Origin: Sordariomycetes sp. S80-01Y
Lineage: Eukaryota; Ascomycota; Sordariomycetes
Assembly: GCA_037042185.1 (NCBI GenBank)
Contig: JAXQJY010000033.1
Coordinates: 2,170,001-2,234,000, forward strand
Length of the DNA: 64,000 bases
Direction of reading: 5' to 3'
The notes under the pieces are model-generated. The model made no database searches. It was not told where the DNA came from and was given only the letters and a program-made list of their open reading frames with translations. Below, piece after piece: positions 32,212 through 44,294 of the stretch. Each line of letters begins with the position of its first letter. Within the stretch, counting starts at the first letter, position 1. Position numbers and translations under genes: made by a program.

Positions 32212-35200
32212 CTAGGTCGACTGACCAGGCTGTTGATACGTCGCCTCCGGAGCCCGTGGCGGTCGAGAATCGACATTATCATAATAGTAGTCTGCCGTAC
32301 CGGTCCAAGCCATGCTCTGAGCTTTGGCGTCCCGGTTGAGCTGGGGTTCGTCCCCACGGGGATGCTTTGCGGGAGGCACGGGCTCTAATGTCTCCGGGGC
32401 GTTGCCTGCATACCCCGGCTCGAGGGCCTCGACCTCTTGCATCTCAACATCCGCATCCTTCTCGCCCTTGAGTGCTTTCTTCGCCGCGTCCTTTTCTATG
32501 CGCTGCATCAGATCCACGTCGTTGGGGAAGTAGACTCTTCGAATGCTCTGCACGGCTAGGTCGACGACGATGAGAGCTGCCAGCTCCAGGAGGATGATTA
32601 CCCACCACGCGAGGGTTGGCCCGAAGTTGTGGATGAAGCCATCCTTGACAAGATAGATTGCCATATTGGCGGGGTACATCTGGGACAGGATCAACATCCA
32701 AAGGAACCAACCCGCCACGGACAAGGCGAAGCCGCCGAAAATGATGAGTGACTTGGAGTGGCACTCGAGAATGCTGAATTCTGTTAGCTCCGGAATAGGT
32801 GAGGAGGTCAGAGGTTTCGACTTACAAGAGTTTGATGTTAATGAACATAACGGCAACAGTGAAGCATACGCAACCCATAGCGAAGAGACTGGTATCTGAT
32901 GTGAATAGGGTGTGCCGGTAGACAGCCCATGTCGGATAGAAGATGATGACGCTTTGGATGCTCCCCAAAAGGGCCCAGCCAAAGTACTGGTAGTAGTTGA
33001 AGCCGAGGCCCTTCTGGCCAAAAGTGTACAGCTCTGGGACAGCGAGCAGAGTATCCGCTGACAAGTCCTTTTCGAAGATTCCGGGAATGATAACCGCCAG
33101 AGACGTGAAGAGAACGTTGAAGACGGTCAAACTCCAGTTCTCGTACAGAGATGTCCCGGAGTAGCCGTTGAAGCGCTGGAAGTGGGCTTGGACAAGATAG
33201 AACATGATCTCCTTCCAGAAAGTGGCGAGCACATATTTTCCTATGCGAATGTAGTTCCAGCGGCCGTGGACGAAGAGGAGCTTCTGCAGGAACTGGAATT
33301 GGGCGATGGCGAAGTCAGAGACACGAGCCGCTTGGAGGCCCTCGCGACCCGAGACGCCCACGCCAACATGGGACGCCAGGATCATGCCGATGTCGTTGGC
33401 GCCGTCACCAATAGCGAGGGTCATGGACTTGGGAACGAAGCGTCGGATTGTCTTGACGAGGTTGGCTTTCTGGGCGGGAGAGGCGCGGCAGCAGATGACG
33501 GAGTCGACTAGAATGACAAGATCGTAGAAGAGCTTGGAAAGATTGCCGTCATTATCAATGGTAGAGAGTGTGCCGCCGTCGACAACGAGGACAGCGTGCG
33601 GGATGTTGCCGGGCAGGATCTCATCAAGAACGTTCGTGATCTGGCTCTGCAGGTTGCCGAGGGCGTCGTCGAGGATGAAGGTCTGAGAGAAGGGCTTGAC
33701 GAGACGCGCAGAGTGGCCGATGTTGATGGCTGTCTCGCGTTTGTCGCCCGTCAGCATCCAAACCTTGATATTGGCTCTTCGCAGCTTGTCGATGGTATCA
33801 GGAACGCCATCCTGCAGCTTATCCTCGATGGCTGTGGCGCCTGCGAGGTCAAACTTCTGCTCAATGAGGTCACTGGCCTCCTCGATCCGTTCTTGACGGT
33901 TGTCCAGGCTGGTCTCGGCCTCATGGTAGATCTCCTTCCAGTCGGTGTAGGAACGCTCATCGATATAGCGGTAGCCATAGAGCAACGTGCGCAGACCTTC
34001 TGAAGCAAAGTCATCAACGTGTTGGAAGCAGCGCTCAAAGATCGCCGCCTCGCAAGTCAAGGCTTTATCGTCGACCATGTGATCGGCGCTGCTGTAGGAC
34101 TGCATACGCGAGTTAGGCGGACGATCCATGGAGCTCCGGGGTGTATTCTCTTCGACTAGCCGCTGGATTTCGGTAGAGCGACGAGCCATAGTTTGTCGGA
34201 AGTTGGAGTCGCGGCGGTTCAGAACAAGGCTGCTCCTAGGCGAGTTGAGATCTTGGCTCTGCCTATGCCTGGCCTGGCCTTGCTCTACGCTGCGGCGCTG
34301 ACTGGCACGACGGCTAACATCAGCCGCTTTCTGGTCAGCCAAGTCTCGAAGCCGAAGTCGCTCCCGAATAACGTTGTCGGCACCCTTGCAGATGACGCAG
34401 ATCTTGCCATCGGGCATCCGAACGATGATTGACATTCGCTTTCTCTTACTGCTGAACTCAACCACGTCCAACACCTGGTAGGTCTCGATGATGGAAGAAC
34501 CGTCGGCATCAGTCGTCTGCAACTTAATGGCATTGGTGGGACGATCCGTCATGAGGTAACCAAAGTCACGAGCCGCCTCAATAAGAGCGAGCTCATCAGG
34601 GTTGGCGGCCTGGAACACAAGACGGCCGTCGTCGGTCCTTTCGGGCAAACAAGTGTGGCAGAGCGCGATGCACAGCAGAAACCACTTTGCCTTCCGGGCG
34701 AAAGCAGTATTAGGTTTGCGCTGCAGCAGGTCCAGGAGATCCTCTGTCTTCATCTCGAGGTCATGAGGCATAGTGGACTGTTGCCACTGTGACCCGGACA
34801 TGCCAGTAGACATCCTGTTGATAGTCGGGCGAGTTGGTTCCTGCTCGGCCTGCTCGTAATCGCGCTCTTGGAGCATCGAGGAAATGGTGCCAGGCAAAAT
34901 TGCCTTTCCCTTGCCCTTGCCCTTGCTCTTGGCCTTCCTCTTTTCAGTGGCCTCGATCTTTTTCTGCTTTATCTCTTCATCCTTGCCAATGTCCATATCA
35001 TGGAGGCATGCCACTCCCGCAACGCTCATTTTGCGGAAGCGCATGATGTTCTCTGTCAGAGTACCCGTCTTGTCGGAGAAGACGTAGTCGACCTGGCCGA
35101 GGTTCTCCAAGATTGAAGTAGTGTTGATGACCATTGGCGTGTCTGTAACAGGGTCGTACATCTCGGCGTCCTGCATGAGCAAGAACTGACCAATCTTGAC

Positions 35201-36781
35201 GATTTCAAGACTGATATATAGAGACAGTGGGATCAACGTGTTGAACATGATGACGTATCCGAAAAAGATCTGAGCGAAGGGAACTGCCGCGTTGTATGGC
35301 ACTGATCTCTCCTTCAGATAGAACGACTCTTCTTCAGTGGAATCTTGCCAGAGGAAGTATCCAATCGTCATACCAGCGGATAACAACAGCACGGCCAAGA
35401 TCTGGCAAAGAATCATGCGGTTCACGGTGGACTGCATGCGTGGCTTCTTTGCCCGCGTGTTCTTGTTGGCGTTCATGCGAATCTTGCACTCCTCGCCAGA
35501 GTTGACGACAACCCCGATAGCCATGGAGGTATTGCGGAGGGTAGAGCCTCGATAGACAACGTTGGCCATCGTCAGCGGGAGTGTTTCTCCATCCACGATC
35601 GCCTTGCCGTCGTAGTTATACAGATCGAGATTCGGATCTTCTGAAACGATCGTCGCCTTCGTAGTTTTGAGTCCTTGGGCTGTGGCACATCGCTCTGTAA
35701 ACAGTGGCGAAGCTTGCTTGCTCTTAAGATTTGTTTCGCCGTCAAGCGCCATGGTGTCGATGTACGCGATGCCATTTGGACCGGTCGCGTGTAGAAGCGC
35801 AATGTCCGCTGGGATACCGTCATCCCGATGCAGACGAACTATGTCACCGACCTGGACGTGTTGCCATTGCACCTTCAGCCAGTCTTCGGTATCGAGCTTC
35901 ACATCGGTATCTCTCTCTAGATCGCGACGCTTCTTCTCGTCCTGCTCTGTTTCGCCCTTCTTCCAACCCTTTCCGCTAAATCGCTTGGGGCGGTTGGCCT
36001 CATTCGACCGAATGCCGCTGGCAAGCACCCACGCCGCGCTACGATTCTCGACCTTGTCGAGCTCATACCTTCTCCAGTCATCGTACCCTTCCTTCAGCAT
36101 ACTGAAAGCCACAAACGCTGCAAGCGGTGCGATCGTGGTCCATCGCCCAACCGTACTCAGTCCCGGGATCATTTGTACCACACCAACAACCAGAAAGTAG
36201 AAATTTCCAAGCTTGCTGAACTGGTAGATGAGCTGCGCAGGAATGAAGCTCCAGAGGGTATACCGATTCGACCGGATGAAGTTGTTGATGTACGGCTTTT
36301 CACGGCGTTCATCTATTAGCCCGTTCTTGCCTACATCGTCCGGATTTAATGGTACGTGACGGCCGTTTTTGGAGGGAGGGAGCGGCTTCTGGCGGAGAAT
36401 CGTCTGGATAACAATAAGCTGCCACAGGGCGGCGATTCGATCGCGCATCTTATCCTTGAGCGTTAATCGCGCTCCCGCATCCGCCTTGCTGCGCTTCCTT
36501 GTCCTTGTTCTGTTTGGAACCTCCGCAACTGAGCCTTTGATTGGTGATGCGGAGGTTGGTGTCTGGTCCCCAGACGAGATCTGCTGCAGATCCCGTCTCT
36601 TTCCTGGACCAGCGAAGTCATTGTGAGAGATGTGCGCGGCGGAGTCGAAGAAGGCTTGTTCGGAGTCGCGGCTTGGCTGCTCGTGAGGTTCGTGCGTCGC
36701 GCTGTCGCGCCTATGGGCCTCGCGAAGACGACTGGACGAGGCGTCATTGCGCCCTGGAGCCATATCGGTCGCCAGTGGCAC
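32212..36781 (-). CDS. P4-ATPase phospholipid flippase, Dnf3-like
   Basis: Exons 36781-32826 and 32773-32212 join over a 52-bp intron, giving 1505 residues. All P4-ATPase hallmarks are present: NNFIRSNRYTLWSFIPAQL, DGET (347-350, actuator), DKTGTLTEN with the phosphorylated Asp near residue 570, LTGDKRETAINI and GDGANDIGMI. The final exon supplies the last membrane spans (LIIFGGFALSVAGWFLWMLI, then WWVIILLELAALIVVDLAVQ). The EGYDDWRRYELDKVENRSA segment suggests the Dnf3 (Aspergillus DnfD) clade more than Dnf1/2, Drs2 or Neo1, but I cannot test this. Flippases move phospholipids to the cytosolic leaflet of Golgi, endosome or plasma membranes. An unusual Lys/Gly run (KSKGKGKGK, about 618-626) follows the phosphorylation site. 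Confidence 0.9.
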
Positions 36782-38461
36782 CTAGCATGAGGTCTCGGGT
36801 TCGGTCGTTGGTCGCTGGCCGTATGAAAGGGAAGAGGGTATCGGATTCGCGGGTCGTGGAGTCGTGCTGACGGGTTCGTGGGTATCTTTCAGGTACGTTA
36901 TGTGGATACGTGACGGAGTGTTTCACTGTGACACAGGAACGGGAAGGAGAGACACAGAATACCAGCGCAGAAGGCGGGAGTCAGGAAAAAGAGTTCTAGT
37001 CGGGAGAAAAAGCGAAGGGCACGTTCGTAAGCTGAGTTCGGGACTAAAGAGGAGGCCGCTGGGGATTTCGGGGTCGGGGCCTTCGGCTGCAACCTACGGT
37101 CGGTCGTGGCGGAGAGCCGAAGCTTGATTGGGCCGCACAGCCAAATGGGGAGGCGCAGCCCTGAACTCATTTGTCGTCACTTAGCGTTTGCAGCAGCTCC
37201 TTCCGCGGCACCGACTCGACACCGCCAGCCTTACGAGCACCACTGCACCACCGCCACCTTCCTGCAGACTGTCTAGTGGATGTTGCTACGGATTGCCTTT
37301 GCTGCGCAAACTCTCCTCTCCCGAATTGGTCCCCTGCGTTTAGCACCAGCCGCCCGCGCGCACATGTAGAACACGACAACAATGACGACTCCGCTCCGCC
37401 TTGCGGCGTGTAACGAGGCGCGGGAATCCGTGATGTGGCACCCACGCCGCAGCACCGGATCCTTCGGAATGATTGCAGCGGGGGCCGAGCCATCTGGCGC
37501 AAATTGGCAACGCTTTTCGAGGCCATGTCCAGCCTTGAAACAATAAGATGTTCTCCGTTGTGCTCGGCCGGGCGAAAATAAGCTTATTTGGGCGGGATCC
37601 GACCCACGTCCCCTTCCATGTGTCCATCCTTGCACATTATGGTATCCTTGGCTCCCACGTTCCGACGGACGGAGCATGACCTTGTTCGTCATCGGTGCGC
37701 TTTTGGTCATTGATCATCCGTCATGTTGATGGAACCATGTAGCTTTTACTTCACGCGAGGGAGGCAGAGTGAGACGAGACATGAGTGTTTGCCTGATATG
37801 CCCCTTGACATTGAATATGCCCTACCCAAACAAGAAAGAACCTGAGCCGTATTATCATCATCTCTAATGCGCAGCGGCCTCCAGTGACCTCTCGGCTACC
37901 GGCCCAGCGCTTCTGAACCCCGTGCAAGTGTGTTCCAACTTCAGCGGGCGTTTCATTATAACCCAGGACGTGAAGCCTCCCGGGCTTCTCACCTCCCTCG
38001 CTTGTCTTCGACCAGAAAATGAAATAAGGCCAAGATAAAGATAGAATATCAAACCAGAAATTGTCCCCATACGAATATGTGCGTCCAAGATATTAAGAAC
38101 CGAGGCGAGTGTGGTGGTCAGCCGCTCCCTCGGCACAGAAAGGCCAAACAGGCAGGAAATGCGCAGAAATGGCAAGGAAATAGCGAAATTCAGACCACCT
38201 ATGTAGTAGGTTCGCGCAGTATGTCAGCCGCGAAAGAAAGCACGATCGCTGTACCGGACACGCATGACCGAGTGTAGAATGACATCGTCGTGCAGAGTCG
38301 TCAAGGCCATCGCGTGGCACGATGGCCCGAAACAAGAAAAGTCCAGCGGTATCCCAAATAAAGCAACCCAAAGATCCCATGGTATAAGTAAGCTCCCCCA
38401 GAACGCCCTCCCGTGCATATGCTTTTAGTGCGTCGGCCCCGCAGTGTGCTCCACGGTATGC
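36782..38461. promoter_or_regulatory. Flippase upstream region / homeobox 3' region
   Basis: About 1.7 kb between two minus-strand genes. It holds the flippase promoter and the 3' region of the homeobox gene. One weak minus-strand prediction (37167-37526) is listed separately. Confidence 0.4.
37167..37526 (-). CDS. Weak prediction of a 119-aa protein with a presequence-like start
   Basis: Open frame of 119 codons. The first ~35 residues (MASKSVANLRQMARPPLQSF, then RRIRCCGVGA) are basic, lack acids and could form a mitochondrial presequence. The remainder has no recognised domain. The ATG follows GGAC and has a favourable GCC after it. The frame sits in the upstream region of the flippase gene and may be coincidental or the remnant of a spliced gene. 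Confidence 0.25.
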   Translation of the reverse strand: MASKSVANLRQMARPPLQSFRRIRCCGVGATSRIPAPRYTPQGGAESSLLSCSTCARGRLVLNAGDQFGRGEFAQQRQSVATSTRQSAGRWRWCSGARKAGGVESVPRKELLQTLSDDK

Positions 38462-40377
38462 CTACTGGGCAGGAGGGGCTCCTTCAGGAGACATGCTCGC
38501 TGGCTCCACGGGATCGAAAGATACAAGCTGGTCCATGTCAAGCTCGGCTTGTTGGTGGTAGGAGTGGCCCGGCGATTGAGACTGCATCTGCATCTGCAGG
38601 TTGTGCTTGTTGTACATCTCGCTGAGGCTGGCGCCATCCTCGGACACAGCGCACGATCCGTCGTTGCCATTGTAGAGATCAGCAGAGCCAGGACGACCAA
38701 GCATGGCCATGGGAGGCGACTGCTCGACGATCGAAGGCTCAGAAGGGCCCTGGAAGTGCATCTGTGTGGGTGGAGCGCTGCCTGGTTCACCGCCACCGGG
38801 CATGGGCGAGAGAAACCCTTGGTTGAAGGCAGGTCCATAGCTTGTAGGTGGGACTGAATTGCCATCATGGCCAGGGAAGAAACCGGGGCTAGGAGGGAAT
38901 TCGGAGGGCGAGGCGGTGGTGGCAGACATGGGGTACTGACGCATGTCGAGACCGAAACCTGCTTGAGTGTCGATCCTCAGATTGGTATTGACCTGGGTGG
39001 GCTGCTGGGGCACTGGAGCGTAGATGTTTGGGTTGTGCTGGGGTGGACCCATCTCACCGGGCGGCTGGATGTAGAACGAAGGCATAGGTTGGTTCTGGAA
39101 CATCGCAAAGTCGACAGGTCCTGGGACTGAGCGACTGCGCTGGCGCTTGTGCCCCTGGGGACGCATGGCGCCAGAGTGCATATGGTGCATTCCCCAGCCC
39201 GAGTGGTCTGGGAACATTCCGACCGGAGCCTGCTGTTGGAAGTTGGGTTGCGAAGAGGGCCGGGCTTGGGGCGAGACGGGAGCTGACATGGAGATGGCGT
39301 GCGGGTCGTGGAACGCCGGTGGCGGAGGGGGCATGCTGTGCTGGTTGTTGCGGTTCATGAAGAGATCCAAAGATACGAGCTTGGCGAGCTGTCCGCTAAG
39401 AACCTTGGGGTTACCACCCAAATGGTGAACGAGACAGTGCGTGGCTTGTTGGTCCTGGGTGAAATCACCAACCTGGGAGAAGCCAGCGCCGTTTGAGCAG
39501 TCCATCAAGAAATGGGGAGGGCGAAGGAGTTCGATAACGATGCCGCCCATCTTTGACGGATCAGTCTCGTTGTTCTCGAGGTAGATGTTCTTGACGTAAG
39601 CGAATGGGTATTCGATCTTGTAACCGGCCTGCTCGTTGTTGATATAGTAGGTGATGGTACCCTTGTCAGGCGAGTAGAAGACAACGAGATCCATGGCGTT
39701 TTGGCCGACGCGTGTCCATTCGCCAATGCTGAGCGAACGGCAGGTCAAGTGGTTAATCAAGACCTTGGCGTTAGGATCCCCCAAGAGCATGCCACCGTGG
39801 CCGAAGGGGGAGAGTCCGGTGCGTCCAAAGTAGTGTCCTCCAAGACCCTTGCCAGACTCCATCGCCTGCATTGCAAGATAAGCGCGCATCGACTCAGGGA
39901 TAGAGTCAATGTCTTCGCCCGTCTCCAGGCTCTTCTTAGCCAGGTTCTTAATCTTGGCGCGCCTGAGCAGTTAGTATGGGCATAGAAATCCTTTTTGAGC
40001 AGAACTCACCTGTTCTGGAACCAGATCTGAACGGATCGCTCTGTCATGTTGATCTCGTCGGCTATCCGCTCGCGAACAAGCGCAGTCGGAGTAGGGTTCT
40101 TGTTGAACTCCAGCTCCAGGGTAGTAAGCTGATCCTGCGTCGCCCGCTGTCGCTTCTGGTTCTTTTGTTGCTGAGTCAGGGTGCTCTTCCTCGGGGGGCG
40201 CCTCGAGGCGGTAGACTGGCCACCGCCGGTACCAGTTGAGGTCGAGGGAGACGGGGTCTGCTTGCTCGGGGCGGCTGAGCCAGGCGTGGTGGCATTGTTC
40301 ATATCAGGGGCAGAGGCGGGAGTCCCAATGGTGTCTGACGGGGCAATAGCCACCGGCTGCTCGAGTTCAGTCGTCAT
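38462..40377 (-). CDS. Homeodomain transcription factor, 622 aa
   Basis: Exons 40377-40010 and 39962-38462 (48-bp GT-AG intron) encode 622 residues. The homeodomain lies at about residues 73-132 ([20 protein letters not shown], then [15 protein letters not shown]), and the intron cuts it within helix 3, after WFQN. A second conserved-looking block at about residues 170-320 ([40 protein letters not shown]) is found in fungal homeobox proteins of the Phx1-like kind; this link is from memory and moderate. The C-terminal half is rich in Pro, Gln, Met and Ser, typical of activation regions. Such factors control development, conidiation or stress survival. An unusually long non-coding region lies upstream, which fits complex regulation. 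Confidence 0.88.
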
Positions 40378-43300
40378 AGCGTCGATTGATATAAGGATGC
40401 CTCGGTTGTTGGGGGTCGGGTTTCGTCAAAGAGGTGCGACAGTCGAAGTAAAGGAGTGCAGCGGAGCAACTCAGGTGATTGAATAGGGGTTGATGGGATG
40501 CTTAAATGTCGAAAAGTCGAACGTGTAAGGAACGTCTTTCTCGCTACGAGCCGTCGGGGTCGAGCGAAGTTCGGGTGTGATTCGAATGGTGAAGTTGTAG
40601 AGATCGTGGTCGTTGGACGCTTGGTCGTTGAGACGCGGGTCCGCGGATCGAGGCCTAAAGGAATGTAATGGTGCCGGAAGGAGTGACGAACACCGTGAGG
40701 GCTTGTGAAGCGATCAAGAGAGTGACTGAAGGAAAGTAAAGAAAAAGGACGCGGGGGAAAGAAAGGGAAGAGGCGGTCACAGGAACGTGGATGACGGGGA
40801 TGGGAAGATGGAGGAGGGAAAGGGAAACGGGGAGGCGAGCCAAGGGGAAAAGGCAAGAGCGAGTCTCACACGGAGAGCGGCTCCTGCCAGCCAGTGGCAG
40901 ACAGCGCCCGCGTGCCACACCTTTCAGGCACCTCAGGCACAGACTCAGGCACCACGCAGCGGTTTCGACCAATAGGGGATAGCCCACGATGACACTAAGC
41001 CGTATCCAGCGCGCATCAGGAAAAGGAACCTTTAGCTCTCTACAAGTCGCACAAAGAAGTGCTGCATCGGCCCAAGCCTCACCCACCCTCTCGTGTTGCA
41101 TTTGCCCACTCATCGTCAACAGACTGGATTGCCGTAGATCGAGGCTATTGACTGCCCGTTGCGAGTGTCTGGTCCCGAGTGTCGTTGGTATCAAGCGGGT
41201 AAAACAGTGCCAAGGCAGACGACCACGGCGGTAAGAGCCTGTCGCGGTGTCGGTGGACAGGCCGGGATGCACCGCGAATGCCTCGCCCGCAAGACTGACT
41301 ACCTTCCCTCACTTATCCACCATCAGACCCCGCCAGGGCTCATGCTGTGGCTGACGTCGTTGCATCAACAAGGCCTCGACATAGACGCCCTGGTCGTCTT
41401 GACTGCTTCAGGATCTAGTTCCCCAACTGCCTTGGCCTCACTGCCTGTCTGTCGCGTCCAAAGCCGTTCACTCGAGAACGCTACATGCTCTACCCACCAG
41501 CTTTGCCATCTCTAGGTCATCCTCCAGCCGCGCCGAACGTGACGCACCTCACGACGGGGATGTATGGTCATGCGTTGCCTTCCCTGGAAGGCGAGTGGAG
41601 GCTGTCGTTCTTGGTCCCTGTACCCAGGACTTCCAGGTGCCCCTGATACGCTCGCCGCACTGTTCTCTCCTGTCAAGATGCAAGGCTAGCCTAGACACAC
41701 AGGCGGTGCCGTCGCCTGAGTATCAGCACTGTGTTTTAGGTGATCTCACCGCGTAAAGCGCGTCTTGGAAGACATCCGGGCGGCTTGTCGCCCAACGAGG
41801 CCGACGATCTTCAGCTTCCGCGAGCCAGCGAGACGTGTGAACCGAGACAGCACAACGTCACCAGCCAAGATGAAACAAGTGCCGTGCCAGCGCGTTGATA
41901 ACAATACAAAGCGACGTCTCCAAGACAAACGAGCAAACTATCGCCACGGGCGTTCAAGTAACCTGGTCGAGACAAGCTGCGTGAGGCATGGTAAACAGAT
42001 GTTTTGGGCGCTGTTTTGAGCTGGTCGGCATCCACAGCGACAGCCTGGCCTGCCTGGCAGCCCCCCTGGCACTGGACAGTGTCGGCGAGCACCTATTACG
42101 ACACGGGCGACGGGTGAGATCCAACCCGACTCACGCCTCCGGTTTCCAATAGTCCAGATCGGTCTGGACAGGAGCGAGATTCAAATACTGCCTTCAGACT
42201 CGGGAATGGCCTCTACGTCGCGAAGATTGAACGTGGTCGCTGGCTCTAGCGAAAGGTACAAGGACACTGATGGACCTAAGCTCTCAAAACGAAGGGCGAC
42301 ACGAGTCGGGCTGGATCGAAAACCCAGCCTGAGTACGGCGTAGCGGATGGTGGACTCCGATCCGCTGGCAGGCCTTGGGAGTTGCAACTTGCGACGCAGC
42401 CTCGTCTCCTTCTGGAAAGAGCCGCGCCAAAGTCTGGAGGCGGTACTCGGTGCCTGAGTACTTCAACTTGCCACAACACTGCGATGTCGACACGGCCTCC
42501 TTGATCGCAGCCGCTGCTTGCCATTGTTGACTTACCCTTTGCAACATAGACTGGCTACAGCAGGTACGACGAGCAATCCTCAGGGGATGACAGCGAGCAG
42601 GGGGCTTGGGGGCCGCGTCGGGAGGATCGTCAAGCGTCACCGAGGGAAAAAATGCCACAGTGCGAGTCACCCCGCTGAGCGACCCTCTGGACCCTCCGAG
42701 TCAACACCATCAGCCCGAGCCCCTGACCCGAATTCTGTGCCTTGCAGTTCCCAGACCCATGGTTTCTTGGCATCCCGCGGGCACCTCAGCCAACCAGGGG
42801 CTTCCAGCGGGGTCCTTTGGACACCCCCCACCAACAGTGTTCCAACCCCATCATGGTCCAAGATTTCGCACATGTCTTTCAGGGGTTACGGGACCATGCT
42901 TCTGCCATCGGCCCATCGTGGGTAGATGCCGAAGTCCGGCACTGAAGCCTCTCCGAAATCACCTTTATCCAACGCTCGAGGCCGCGCCGGAAGTGTAACC
43001 AGGCGGATGTCTTCACAGCTGACAGGCTGCGGCTCGTCGCAGGAGATGGCCTCCCCACGAGGCCCGGATCTCTCGACCGTCTGCGTACTCCGTACCTGTT
43101 ATGCTACCGGTTCGGAATGTCTCGTGTCCGGCCATCTCTGGAACAAGGCGCATGGGCATTGAATCGCTGCCGAGACGTCGCTGACCGCCTCCAACAAGTG
43201 CCACACAGGTCGACTGGACACCTCGACACCCTAACCCGTGTGGGCAATTGTACCTGCGCAAGCGCGTCGGGTGCAACAATCAGACTCCACGACGGCGTCG

Positions 43301-44294
43301 ATCACATCGCTGCACGTTTGTTGTCAGCTGAATGCATCTTCAAGGAGAATATTGTCCAGCTCAACACAGAGGGAAAGATCCTCAATTGAGTCTCCCCTTC
43401 CCGAGCCAAACCACTAGCTACTGTAGGCATTGATCACTTCTTTCCCTAATCATCGGCGCTGCACCTGGACAGATCGTCCCAGACCAATTCGTGGCAATCT
43501 TTGGTAGCCGCGAATGATCCAACGGCGAGACTTCTGAGCAACAAAAAGCCTCACAACAAGCACAGAGACTACGGCTCGTGTTGCAAGGGCCGAACGATGG
43601 CCCCAAGTTCTCGGGAGACACAGAGAAGACGATTCAGGTCTGGGCTAGCCTAGATAGGGGTGCTGTGAGACACTCTGCGCTCTGTAAGCGTCGGAGGGCT
43701 CAATACTGCTCCACCGACCAGCAGATTTCAGCGGAATAGAAGGGCCGGACTCGGACCTCTGTGGATGATATGGAAGGCTTTGCGCAAGGGGTCCTCCATC
43801 TAGAATCTGCTCAATCCGCATCCCGGGGCAGCAGCTCGATCTGCGAACCTATCTCAGATCGAGTTTGTCAATGTTGAAACGCGGAACGGGCGGGTTCCCC
43901 CCCTGGTGAGCGAAAAGCGCTGTAGGCTAATTCGGAGTCTGGCGCCGCATCGATATTTTTAGGATCGTGCCTGCACCTCGTCCAACGCTTTTGGGCCTAC
44001 GTCCGCAGTCTGCTCATCCTCTTGCGACAGCGATAAACTGTTGTACAAAACAATGTTCATGATGGCAATTGGCTTAATACCTCGTAGTATATCTTAATAA
44101 GGGTGCGGGCGGGAAGATTGGTGCAACACTGTAGCATTAGCCACGTAGGAGGGTTCTGGGTAGAGGTGAGCTCGAGTCGAGAACGGCGAGCCCGAGTAAC
44201 ATGGTGTTGAGATGTCAAGACGCGAGAATTGGTGCGTGACATGAATGGATGTCTGTCTGAAGTAGTAGCCTTTGCTTGCGACCTGACGTGCTGG
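40378..44294. promoter_or_regulatory. 3.9-kb upstream region of the homeobox gene
   Basis: No supported gene lies between the homeobox start and the IRC6 stop, both on the minus strand. Frames of up to about 200 codons on either strand overlap one another and lack protein character. The first few hundred bases upstream are purine-rich on the plus strand (CT-rich on the gene strand), which fits a long leader. A perfect 7-bp hairpin, GTCCAGA/TCTGGAC with a TCGG loop, lies at 42152-42169. Confidence 0.45.

Noticed and set aside
42284-42925. Overlapping 128- and 135-codon frames on opposite strands in the homeobox upstream region
   Set aside because: Neither has protein-like periodicity or a recognisable motif.
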